Positions 1 through 6,250 of a stretch of DNA of 6,834 bases are shown here, in pieces. The stretch is from Chloroflexota bacterium (GTDB taxonomy: Bacteria > Chloroflexota > FW602-bin22 > JAMCYS01): positions 1-6,834 of the forward strand of contig JAJZQK010000176.1 in assembly GCA_021847625.1 (NCBI GenBank). Reading direction: 5' to 3'. Made by a program: the position numbers and the translations under genes. The stretch's first letter is position 1; each line of letters starts with the position of its first letter. Below the pieces are notes generated by a model, which was not told the origin of the DNA, ran no database searches, and was given only the letters and a program-made list of their open reading frames with translations.

Positions 1-4
1 TGAT

Positions 5-62
5 ATGGATCGCGGCCTCCGTGCCGCAGATCGGATGGGCGCTGCTCCACGCCGCGATCCAT
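5..62. repeat. Inverted repeat, 12-bp arms
   Basis: ATGGATCGCGGC at 5-16 is the exact reverse complement of GCCGCGATCCAT at 51-62, with 34 bases between. A competing 8-bp pairing exists between TCGGATGG (31-38) and CCATCCGA (59-66), so an RNA copy could fold in two ways. No T-run follows, so this is not a typical intrinsic terminator. It could be the end of an element whose other part lies left of the window. The function is unknown. Confidence 0.5.
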
Positions 63-152
63 CCGACAATATGGAACCCCCGATCCATTCTATCTACAGC
101 CAATTCGTCCCTTCGGTCGTTCCTGCCACCCCCACCACTAGGCGGGAGCGAA

Positions 153-205
153 TCTGTTGGAGTAGTTCAATTGCACCCAGCCCAACAGACCCCGTGTTCC
201 GGGGT
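153..205. repeat. Pair of adjacent short inverted repeats
   Basis: TCTGTTGG (153-160) pairs with CCAACAGA (182-189) around a 21-base loop that contains the AATTGCACC word. Directly after it, ACCCCG (189-194) pairs with CGGGGT (200-205) around TGTTC. Both stems are short and no T-run follows. They could be a remnant of a structured repeat, or chance in GC-rich DNA. The function is unknown. Confidence 0.3.
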
Positions 206-404
206 GGCCGACCTTTGAGAGACCCGCTGGGCATTGCCATACACATACGGACAAACCAACTTGGGCATTGATCCTAGACTGCCACCGCTGAATCGGACGT
301 AAGAATACACCTTGGTCGGACTCCTTATCAAGCGCACACCGATCGCGAGGGTCATGTGATGCTACCACGGTGACCAAGGCCACGTCAAGGGTAAATTGTT
401 CCTA

Positions 405-562
405 CTGGAATTGCACCATAAGGAAGCCTCTTCACACCGCCGGCGGGAAGGGGTCCTTTGTAGCATAGGGGCGCCCCCTCGTCATTCCCGCGCAAGCGGG
501 AATGACGGCTGCCAAGCAGCCGTCCCGAAGCTCAAGCCGATGCTCTTATGGTGCAATTCCAG
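405..562. repeat. MITE-like element with 18-bp perfect terminal inverted repeats
   Basis: CTGGAATTGCACCATAAG at 405-422 is the exact reverse complement of CTTATGGTGCAATTCCAG at 545-562. The 158-bp interval is unusually structured. It holds two perfect 10-bp palindromes (CCGCCGGCGG at 437-446 and GGGGCGCCCC at 468-477), a 12-bp hairpin at 480-507 and a 9-bp hairpin at 504-524. It has no gene of its own. Long perfect inverted ends, small size and no coding capacity are the hallmarks of miniature inverted-repeat elements or REPIN-type repeats. I see no clear target-site duplication (left flank ends TTCCTA, right flank begins CGACGG), so mobility is inference. Alternatively the whole unit could be transcribed as a folded RNA. 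Confidence 0.55.
480..524. repeat. REP-like hairpin pair sharing an arm
   Basis: Hairpin A: CGTCATTCCCGC (480-491) pairs perfectly with GCGGGAATGACG (496-507) around a GCAA loop, a stable GNRA tetraloop. Hairpin B: GACGGCTGC (504-512) pairs perfectly with GCAGCCGTC (516-524) around CAA. Bases 504-507 belong to both stems, so the two cannot be fully formed at once. The GTCATTCCCGC/GCGGGAATGAC stem resembles dispersed intergenic palindromes known from several bacterial genomes. No T-run follows either stem, so intrinsic termination is unlikely. Confidence 0.65.
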
Positions 563-585
563 CGACGGCGCGGCCGCGCTCAGCG

Positions 586-614
586 TTGCCCGTGGTTTGG
601 GCGAGCTGTATAAT
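586..614 (+). promoter_or_regulatory. Predicted sigma70-type promoter for the coiled-coil/GT4 set
   Basis: A perfect TATAAT box lies at 609-614, with TTGCCC at 586-591 as the -35 element and a 17-base spacer. The expected transcription start is near 621. That leaves a leader of about 64 bases before the preferred start codon at 685. The box sits 46 bases past the end of the MITE-like element. The -35 match is partial (TTG only), so the call rests on the -10 box, the spacing and the position. Confidence 0.45.
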
Positions 615-684
615 CTGCTAGCTTGCACTTCCTAGTCACGGTTTTGTGTACCCGCCTGCCTATGGTTGGAGAGATGGGGGAGTC

Positions 685-1245
685 TTGAATAAGGGGAACG
701 CCGAGGTGCACGATCCGGCTGATGTGATCGAGATCAAAGACCCCGAGGTGGATGTCGCCGCCATTATGCAGCAGATTCGCCAAGGGCTCGCGGCCCGGCA
801 GGATATGTACGAGGCAGATGTGTTCTTTCCCTCCTTCAAGGGTGGTGATTCACCTACGGCGACCGGCGAGCAACTGGGCACGGAGTTCTCGTACGAGCTT
901 GAAGAGGCGCTCCGGAGTCACGACAGGGCCTGGGTCTCCCTGCAGGTCGCGCCGACTCGCATCCCCTTGATTGGCGGTCCACTCAGCCATCTCAAGTACA
1001 TGCTGCACAACCTGATCGTCTTCTACGTGAACCAGCTGGCCGCCAAGCAGGTCTCCTTCAACGCCCACTCCGTGAACGCGGTGAGGGCGCTTTCGCAGAT
1101 GGTGGGGGCTAGGGCTTCCGCGGCCGAGGTGGAGGAGCTCCGCCGAGAGGTCCGGGAGCTACGAGAGGCTGTGGTTAGGCTTCAGGGACACACCACGGAG
1201 CAGGAAGGCGTGGCGGACACCCCGGGGCGGGCTGATGGGAGATAG
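685..1245 (+). CDS. Coiled-coil protein related to the N-terminal region of polysaccharide methyltransferases
   Basis: This 186-aa protein has no enzyme domain that I can recognise. Residues 22-32 (VDVAAIMQQIR) match a short motif often found at the start of methyltransferases and other proteins in surface-polysaccharide clusters. Residues 94-140 form a basic, amphipathic stretch with aromatic residues (PLIGGPLSHL..., then a KQVSFNA segment at 121-127). In those proteins such a stretch precedes the methyltransferase domain. Residues 145-167 are a charged coiled coil with regular a/d positions V149, L152, V156, L159, V163, L166. The chain then ends in a polar tail, so the SAM-binding domain is absent. 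The start is uncertain. TTG 685 has a close G-rich stretch (676-682). GTG 646 (199 aa) has no ribosome site, and GTG 706 has only AAGGGG. The gene overlaps the next GT4 gene by 11 bases, so the two are probably co-translated. A scaffold or chain-length role is inference. Confidence 0.7.
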   Translation: MNKGNAEVHDPADVIEIKDPEVDVAAIMQQIRQGLAARQDMYEADVFFPSFKGGDSPTATGEQLGTEFSYELEEALRSHDRAWVSLQVAPTRIPLIGGPLSHLKYMLHNLIVFYVNQLAAKQVSFNAHSVNAVRALSQMVGARASAAEVEELRREVRELREAVVRLQGHTTEQEGVADTPGRADGR

Positions 1246-2440
1246 GCCCCTGCCGACGGTCGCCTTCGTGGTGCCGTGGTTCGGCGAGGAAGTCGTCGGC
1301 GGGGCGGAGACGCTGGTGAGGCAGCTGGCCGAGAACCTGCACGCTAGTCGTGGGCTTGCCGTCGAGGTTCTCACCACCTGCGCAAGGGACGGCGCGGGCG
1401 GATGGTCGGCAGACTTCCACAAGGAAGGCACCTCGGTGCAGCGAGGGGTGACGGTGCGCCGGTTCAAGCTGGATCGCCGCCCTAAGACCCGCTTTGACGA
1501 CGTGAACTCCCGACTGATGCGCGGGATCAGCGTAACACCCGAGGAGGAGGCCCTGTTCCTGCGCGAAATCGTGAACAGCAGTCGGCTGTACGACTTCATC
1601 GACAGGAATAAGGACAACCGCGTCTTCGTCTTCGCCCCCTATCCGTTCGGCACTACCTACTGGGGCGCCAAGGTCGCTCCCGACCGGTCCTTCCTCATCC
1701 CTTGCCTTCACGACGAAGGCTACGCGCACATGATGCTCATGCGCGAGATGTTCCAAACCTTCCAGAGAATGCTGTTTCTGTCCCTCCCCGAGATGGCACT
1801 GGCTAGGCGGCTGTACGACCTACCCGAGGAGCGGCTATTTCTGCTTGGCGCGGGCGTCGACGTCGAGGCGACGGGCAACGCCGACCGCTTCCGCGAGCGC
1901 TTCGGCGTACGCGAGCCGTTTGTACTGTACGTTGGTCGCCGGAGCGTGGGCAAGAGTACCCCCCTTCTGATCGACTACTTCTGTCGTTTCAAGGAGCGGA
2001 CATCCCGTCCCCGCCTGCGCGACCTGAAGCTCGTGCTGGCAGGCAGCGGGCCAGTGGATGTACCCGCGGAGCATCTGGCAGACGTCGTCGACCTCGGCTT
2101 CCTCTCGGAGGAGGAGAAACGAGACGCCTACGCGGCGGCGCTGTTGACCTGCCAGCCATCGGTTCAGGAGAGCTTCTCGCTGGTAATCATGGAGTCGTGG
2201 GTGCAAAGGACGCCCGTGCTGGTCCACGCCGCCTGCGACGTCACCAGGGATCACTGCCTCAGGTCGAACGGGGGGCTGTTCTTCGCCAACTACGGGGAGT
2301 TCGCGGGTTGCCTCGAATTCCTTGACGCGAACCCCGTAGTGCGACGGAAGATGGGACGGCTCGGCCGAGAGTACGTGAGGGCCAACAGTTCGTGGGAAAG
2401 GATTACGGAGAAGTTTGTCTCGGCAGTCTTCGGTGAATAG
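1235..2440 (+). CDS. GT4-family glycosyltransferase (first)
   Basis: A complete 401-aa GT-B fold enzyme, the normal length for family GT4 (RfaB/GT1-type). It would move a sugar from a nucleotide-sugar to a growing glycan on the cytoplasmic face of the membrane. The N-terminal acceptor domain begins with a beta strand and the glycine loop PWFGEEVVGGAE (residues 14-25). The donor domain starts near residue 228 with YVGRRSVGK, where R235 or R236 and K240 are the expected phosphate-binding residues. The EX7E motif is E312 and E320 (QESFSLVIMESW). The start is ATG inside the end of the upstream gene, with only a G-rich stretch before it, so translation probably depends on coupling. The downstream GT4 gene also overlaps its end. 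Donor, acceptor and linkage cannot be told from the sequence. Confidence 0.93.
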   Translation: MGDRPLPTVAFVVPWFGEEVVGGAETLVRQLAENLHASRGLAVEVLTTCARDGAGGWSADFHKEGTSVQRGVTVRRFKLDRRPKTRFDDVNSRLMRGISVTPEEEALFLREIVNSSRLYDFIDRNKDNRVFVFAPYPFGTTYWGAKVAPDRSFLIPCLHDEGYAHMMLMREMFQTFQRMLFLSLPEMALARRLYDLPEERLFLLGAGVDVEATGNADRFRERFGVREPFVLYVGRRSVGKSTPLLIDYFCRFKERTSRPRLRDLKLVLAGSGPVDVPAEHLADVVDLGFLSEEEKRDAYAAALLTCQPSVQESFSLVIMESWVQRTPVLVHAACDVTRDHCLRSNGGLFFANYGEFAGCLEFLDANPVVRRKMGRLGREYVRANSSWERITEKFVSAVFGE

Positions 2441-3518
2441 CGTCAGATCGATCCATCAACTGGTCGTCTCCGCCAAACCCGGGGATGCGGTCTTCAATCA
2501 CGCCCAGCTGCTGAGGACCTGGCTCAGGGAGTGGGGCTACGCCTCCGAGATCTACGCCGAGGGCCTCTCCGAAGACCTGCCCCGTGGCGAGGCCCAGCCG
2601 TGGTCACGCGTCCAGGCCGAGAAGGCGAGGGATTCGCTACTAATCTTCCATTACTCGACGGGCTCGCCCCTCACCGCGGACGTGCGCAAGATGACCATGC
2701 CGGTGATCCTCATGTACCATAACGTAACCCCGAGCGAGTACTTCCGGGGCGTACACCAGCAGCTCTACGAACAGACGCTCCGCGGGCGGGAGGAGCTGCC
2801 CGACTTGCGGGACGTGGCTCTCGCCCTCGCGAACTCCGACTACAGCGAGGAGGAGCTGTGCCGGGCAGGCTTCGGGCACACGGGGGTTCTGCCGCTCCCC
2901 ATCGACGAGGAACGCTACGCGATCCAGGCAGACGAGTCGGTTATGCGCTCGTATGCCGACGACCGGACGAACATTCTCTTCGTGGGCCGGGTGGCGCCGA
3001 ACAAGCGGCACGAGGACCTTCTGCGCGCATTCTACTACTACAAGCGACTTGACCCGGGCTCGCGTCTCCTCTTGGTAGGGAATTGGCAACTCTGCGAGCG
3101 GTACAAGGCCTGGCTCGACAGTTGCGCCAACGCCCGCGGGCTTGCCGACGTGCACTTCTGCGGCCACGTCTCCACAGCCGAGCTCGTCGCCTACTACCGC
3201 GTCGCCAGCCTCTTTCTCTGTATGAGCGAGCACGAGGGTTTATGCGTGCCCCTCCTCGAGAGCATGCACTTCGGCGTGCCGGTGCTGGCCTACGCCTCCA
3301 CGGCGATACCCTCTACGCTGGGAGAAGCGGGCGTCCAAATCCACCGCAAGGATTTCCCCGTGGTCGCCGAGACAATGCATGTGCTGGTGAGAGATGATCT
3401 GCTGCGTGCCCGGGTCATCGCCCGCCAGCGCCAACGCCTGCAGGCCTTCCGCCCCGAGACGGTGAAGCCAGCCTTCCGCTCCTACCTCGACTCCGTCCTC
3501 GCCACGTCCCTGCGCTAG
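2433..3518 (+). CDS. GT4-family glycosyltransferase (second)
   Basis: A 361-aa GT-B fold retaining glycosyltransferase. The N-terminal domain opens with IHQLVVSAKPGDAVFNHAQ and continues to EIYAE, then HYSTGSPL and YHNVTPSEYF. This arrangement is typical of a GT4 subgroup in O-antigen and exopolysaccharide clusters. In the donor domain, FVGRVAPNKRHEDLL carries R186 and K191. The EX7E motif is E268 and E276 (HEGLCVPLLESM), followed by GVPVLAY. The start is unsettled. GTG 2433 overlaps the previous stop by 8 bases and lies six codons before the conserved IHQ. TTG 2415 (367 aa) has a better ribosome site, GGAG at 2407-2410. Either way the gene is translationally linked to its neighbour. The sugar specificity is unknown. 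The C-terminus ends normally, with 318 non-coding bases after it. Confidence 0.92.
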   Translation: MNSVRSIHQLVVSAKPGDAVFNHAQLLRTWLREWGYASEIYAEGLSEDLPRGEAQPWSRVQAEKARDSLLIFHYSTGSPLTADVRKMTMPVILMYHNVTPSEYFRGVHQQLYEQTLRGREELPDLRDVALALANSDYSEEELCRAGFGHTGVLPLPIDEERYAIQADESVMRSYADDRTNILFVGRVAPNKRHEDLLRAFYYYKRLDPGSRLLLVGNWQLCERYKAWLDSCANARGLADVHFCGHVSTAELVAYYRVASLFLCMSEHEGLCVPLLESMHFGVPVLAYASTAIPSTLGEAGVQIHRKDFPVVAETMHVLVRDDLLRARVIARQRQRLQAFRPETVKPAFRSYLDSVLATSLR

Positions 3519-3638
3519 GCGCTCTCGGCGGAGTGCATGGCCTGTGCAAGAGGATACTTGGCCGCCTTACCGGATAGTCGCCTATTGCCGACATGGCGGC
3601 AGCCATTTCGAGCGCAGACTCACTCGCTCGCCGGCGCG

Positions 3639-3667
3639 TTGCATCCACTGGGAGCAGGACATATAAT
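3639..3667 (+). promoter_or_regulatory. Predicted sigma70-type promoter for the GT4-GT2 pair
   Basis: A perfect TATAAT box lies at 3662-3667, with TTGCAT at 3639-3644 and a 17-base spacer. The predicted start is near 3674, giving a leader of about 160 bases before the GTG at 3837. The layout copies the promoter at 586-614: both have GCGTTGC around the -35, the same spacing and the same -10. The -35 is only a partial match to TTGACA. A separate TTGACT at 3704-3709 has no -10 box at the right distance. Confidence 0.45.
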
Positions 3668-3764
3668 GATTTGAGGCCAAGACGAACAAACAGTAGCTCC
3701 AACTTGACTGTTCTGGAGATTCAAACACGAAGCACGGGCCGGCCGCGGCCTACGGTGCAGCTTG

Positions 3765-3794
3765 CCCTCGCGTCTGGAAGCCAGCGCTCGAGGG
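3765..3794 (+). promoter_or_regulatory. Bulged hairpin in the predicted 5' leader
   Basis: CCCTCG (3765-3770) pairs with CGAGGG (3789-3794), CG (3771-3772) with CG (3785-3786), and CTGG (3774-3777) with CCAG (3781-3784), around an AAG loop. That gives 12 base pairs with one bulged base on one side and two on the other. It lies 42 bases before the GTG start. It does not cover the ribosome site, AGGGG at 3825-3829, and no T-run follows it. It matches no riboswitch class that I can recognise. It could be an mRNA-stabilising stem or a chance fold. Confidence 0.3.
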
Positions 3795-3836
3795 ATTGTC
3801 AGTGGCCAAAGTCGGCGGTTGCTCAGGGGTCGTTGA

Positions 3837-5156
3837 GTGAACATATTGCACGTCATTTCTCGCTACTGGCCCTACGTCGGGGGTAGCGAACGCCACCTGC
3901 AAGAGATATCCGAGCGATTGGTTCGGGAGGGGCACTCCGTCACGGTTTTCACCACGGATGCGCTCGACCTCGAGCTGTTCTGGAACAGAGATAAGCGGCG
4001 AATCGCGCCTTACAGTGAGGAGCATCACGGGGTGCGAGTCTACCGTTTCCCCGTCCGGCACTTGCCCTTGCCGCGGATAGCCTTCCCCGGCACACGCTGG
4101 GCAATGACCCAGCTCGGGCGCTTGCCGGTGGACACCGCTCCTCTCCTCGAGCGTCTCGCTCCGCTGGCCCCCCGCGTGCCGGACCTGCAGAGGGCGCTGG
4201 ACGAGATTCCGGGCCCGCTAGATATGGTGCACGGAATGAACATCTGCTTCGAGTCGCTTCTGTGCCCGGCGCTGCACACGGCCAGGCGAACCGGGGCAGC
4301 CTTTATCGTCACTCCCCTCACTCACCTCGGCGAGAACGAACGCAACCAGGTGCGCAAGTATTACACGATGCCTCACCAGGTGGCGCTTCTGCAAAAGGCC
4401 GATGCCGTTCTGGCGCAGACGGATATCGAGCGGGAGTACCTCCTTGCCAAGGGAGTGCCGGCGGCCAAGATAGTCAAGGCCGGCGTCGGCGTCAACCCGT
4501 CCGATATTATCGGGGGCGACGCCAGCAGATTCAGGAGTCGGTTCAGCATTCGCAAGCCGTTCGTCTTCTACCTCGGCACGACGGCGTACGATAAGGGCAC
4601 CTTCCACCTGGTGCAGGCGATGGGCAGGCTGTGGGACCAAGGGTTGGACGTCGACCTCGTGCTGGCCGGGCCGATAATGGACGGATTCTCTCGGTTCTAC
4701 GCCGACGTATCGCCCCAACACCAGGAGCGCTGCCACGTGCTCGACGTCGTGCCGGAAGAGGACAAGCGTGATCTGCTGGCGGCCGGCTCCGTGATGGCCA
4801 TGCCCTCGCGCACCGACTCGTTCGGCATCGTGTATCTGGAAGCCTGGCTATGCGGCAAGCCGGTGATCGGGGCGCTGGCCGGCGGCGTGCCGGAGGTCAT
4901 AGACGATGGGGAAGATGGCTTCCTGGTGCAATTCGGCGACGTAGAGGCGTTGGCGGGCCGGCTCGCCACGCTAATGATGGATCAAGACCTCGCCGGCGCG
5001 ATGGGAGAACGAGGCCGCCAGAAGGTTCTCACCCGCTACACGTGGGATCACATCTATCCGGTCGTCAGAGATACCTATCAGCGACTGGCGCCACGCCGGC
5101 CCGCGGCCAGAGTGGCGGCTTCCGCGTCGCCGCAGAGCAGTGGCAGAGCGTCCTGA
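3837..5156 (+). CDS. GT4-family glycosyltransferase (third), D/E variant of the EX7E motif
   Basis: A complete 439-aa GT-B glycosyltransferase. It begins MNILHVISRYWPYVGGSERH, the standard N-terminal strand and glycine loop. The donor domain starts near residue 243 with FYLGTTAYDKGTFHL. K253 is in place, but the residue after the glycine, usually Arg, is Thr248. The catalytic motif is DX7E, with D327 and E335 (TDSFGIVYLEAW), then CGKPVIGALAGGVPEVI. Asp in the first position is seen in other GT4 members, so activity is likely. The last 20 or so residues are Ala/Arg/Ser-rich and probably disordered. The GTG start has AGGGG (3825-3829) seven bases upstream. The gene has its own predicted promoter and is followed after 42 bases by the GT2 gene, probably in one operon. 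The sugar is unknown. Confidence 0.93.
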   Translation: MNILHVISRYWPYVGGSERHLQEISERLVREGHSVTVFTTDALDLELFWNRDKRRIAPYSEEHHGVRVYRFPVRHLPLPRIAFPGTRWAMTQLGRLPVDTAPLLERLAPLAPRVPDLQRALDEIPGPLDMVHGMNICFESLLCPALHTARRTGAAFIVTPLTHLGENERNQVRKYYTMPHQVALLQKADAVLAQTDIEREYLLAKGVPAAKIVKAGVGVNPSDIIGGDASRFRSRFSIRKPFVFYLGTTAYDKGTFHLVQAMGRLWDQGLDVDLVLAGPIMDGFSRFYADVSPQHQERCHVLDVVPEEDKRDLLAAGSVMAMPSRTDSFGIVYLEAWLCGKPVIGALAGGVPEVIDDGEDGFLVQFGDVEALAGRLATLMMDQDLAGAMGERGRQKVLTRYTWDHIYPVVRDTYQRLAPRRPAARVAASASPQSSGRAS

Positions 5157-5198
5157 CCGGATGGACGGCACAACCATGCCCTGCGCTGGAGACCGCTA

Positions 5199-6250
5199 AT
5201 GGACACCGAACGGGCCAGGACGCAGCGCAGCCGCGCTCATTCACCGCAGGCCGACGTGCCGGGGAACGTCTCCGTCATTATCGTCAACTGGAATGGAGGC
5301 GACTACCTCTTTTCCTGCCTGGCGGCCCTGCGTCAGCAGACGCTGCGGCCGGCGGAAGTCGTCGTCGTGGATATGCTTCCGCCGATGGCTCGGCGGCAGT
5401 CGCCCGAGAGCGCTTCCCCGAGGTTAGGATGATACAGACCGGCGCCAACCTGGGCTTTGCCGCCGGCGTCAACGTCGGCCTGCGCTCCTCCACCGGGCAG
5501 CTTGTCGCATTGCTGAACCCCGATGCCGTCCCCGAGCCGGGGTGGTTGGAAGCGCTGGTCGACGGCATCGAGCAAGGCCACGACGTCGGCATGGCCGCCT
5601 CGCTGATGCTCTTCGCCGACCAGCCCGACGTAATCAACTCGGCGGGCATAGCCTTGAACGTGTTGGGCATCGCCTGGGACTACCTCGGTGGGGCTTCTGT
5701 CTCGGCGGGTCTGCAACCTCAGGAGGTATTTGGCCCGTGCGCGGGCGCCGCCCTGTACCGGCGCGACATGCTGGAGCAACTCGGCGGCTTTGACGAGGAT
5801 TTCTTCATGTACCTGGAAGACGTCGACCTCGCTTGGCGGGCGCAGGCGGCCGGTTGGCGATGCCGCTACATACCGGACGCCAGGGTGTACCACGCCCATT
5901 CGGCGTCGGCAGGCGAAGGGTCCGACTTCAAGAACTTCTACAAGGCCCGCAACAAGGTGTGGCTGATTGCCAAGAACTACCCCTGGCCCCAGCTGGCACT
6001 GTGGGGACCTCTAATCCTCGCCTACGACGTTTTAGCCGTCGCGTTCGTCTGCCGGCACGGCCAACTGGCCCCGCTGCGCGGCCGGATTGCGGCGCTTAGG
6101 GGGTTGGGGCACGTCCTGGGGAAGCGCAGACTATGCGCCGACCGCAAGCCCTCGGGGTGGTTCGCCGTGCGGAGGCTCATGTGGGGAGTGGAAGGCCCGC
6201 GGACGATAGCGAAACGATATGCCCATCTCGCCACCCGCGTGGCACGCTAG
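5199..6250 (+). pseudogene. GT2-family (rhamnosyltransferase-like) glycosyltransferase, frameshifted
   Basis: A GT-A fold glycosyltransferase split by a one-base deletion near 5372-5374. The first frame reads VSVIIVNWNGGDYL, then VVVVD (D58), then switches to unrelated sequence and stops at 5432. The other frame gives SADGSAAVARERF and continues without a stop to 6250. Adding one A (GATATG to GATAATG) restores the conserved VVDNAS motif and a 350-aa protein of normal length. It then has NLGFAAGVN, LNPDA (D109 as the DXD-like metal site), GAALYRRDMLEQLGGFDE and YLEDVDLAWR (E207, D208). A hydrophobic stretch near the C-terminus (WGPLILAYDVLAVAF) may contact the membrane. The ATG start has GGAG (5188-5191) seven bases upstream. 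An ATG at 5429 overlaps the early TGA as ATGA, so a 273-aa C-terminal piece could be made, lacking the nucleotide-binding part. Everything after the lesion is well conserved, so it is either very recent or a sequencing error. Confidence 0.88.

Larger units (their letters stand above)
1..404. other. Non-coding region at the left edge, no supported gene
   Basis: No reading frame here looks like a known protein, and there is no ribosome binding site before a plausible start. Two + strand frames are open from the left edge, one to about 218 and one to about 271. The first has high GC at third positions only for roughly the first 60 bases, so the tail of an upstream gene cannot be excluded. What can be seen is several short inverted repeats, listed separately, and an AATTGCACC word at 169-177. 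That word recurs inside the inverted ends of the element at 405-562. Confidence 0.5.
3519..3836. other. Intergenic leader region between the two glycosyltransferase groups
   Basis: These 318 bases hold no convincing gene. A + strand frame running from 3593 into the next gene has poor codon structure and no family resemblance. The region carries a promoter (3639-3667), a bulged hairpin in the predicted leader (3765-3794), a weak TGCCG/CGGCA inverted repeat (3586-3590 and 3597-3601) and the palindrome GGCCGCGGCC (3741-3750). I found no hairpin followed by a T-run after the stop at 3518, so there is no clear intrinsic terminator. Some transcription may read through from upstream. Confidence 0.6.

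Noticed and set aside
1..218. Frame open from the left edge, beginning IWIAASVPQIGWALL, as the end of an upstream gene
   Set aside because: Only the first 60 or so bases have coding-like third positions. The rest is compositionally unlike the genes here, a second frame is open over the same stretch, and no family is recognisable.
396..635. 79-aa + strand frame across the structured element
   Set aside because: It runs through both hairpins and the inverted ends, has no ribosome site and resembles no protein.
3586..3601. TGCCG-acatgg-CGGCA as a terminator after the second GT4 gene
   Set aside because: The stem has only five pairs and no T-run follows.
3814..3825. GGCGGTTGCTCA resembling the ops element used by RfaH
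   Set aside because: It matches only about 8 of 12 positions, lies next to the ribosome site rather than far upstream, and there is no evidence that this organism has RfaH.
3593..3886. 97-aa + strand frame in the gap before the third GT4 gene
   Set aside because: It has an Arg/Ser-rich random-looking product, overlaps the real GT4 start in another frame and covers the predicted promoter.
4850..5198. Upstream extension of the GT2 second frame over the end of the third GT4 gene
   Set aside because: It is an out-of-frame shadow of the GT4 coding sequence. The true GT2 start is the ATG at 5199 with GGAG seven bases upstream.
5360..5380. Programmed ribosomal frameshift in the GT2 gene
   Set aside because: There is no slippery heptamer or homopolymer run at the junction. 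The missing base fits a deletion from AAT in a conserved motif better.
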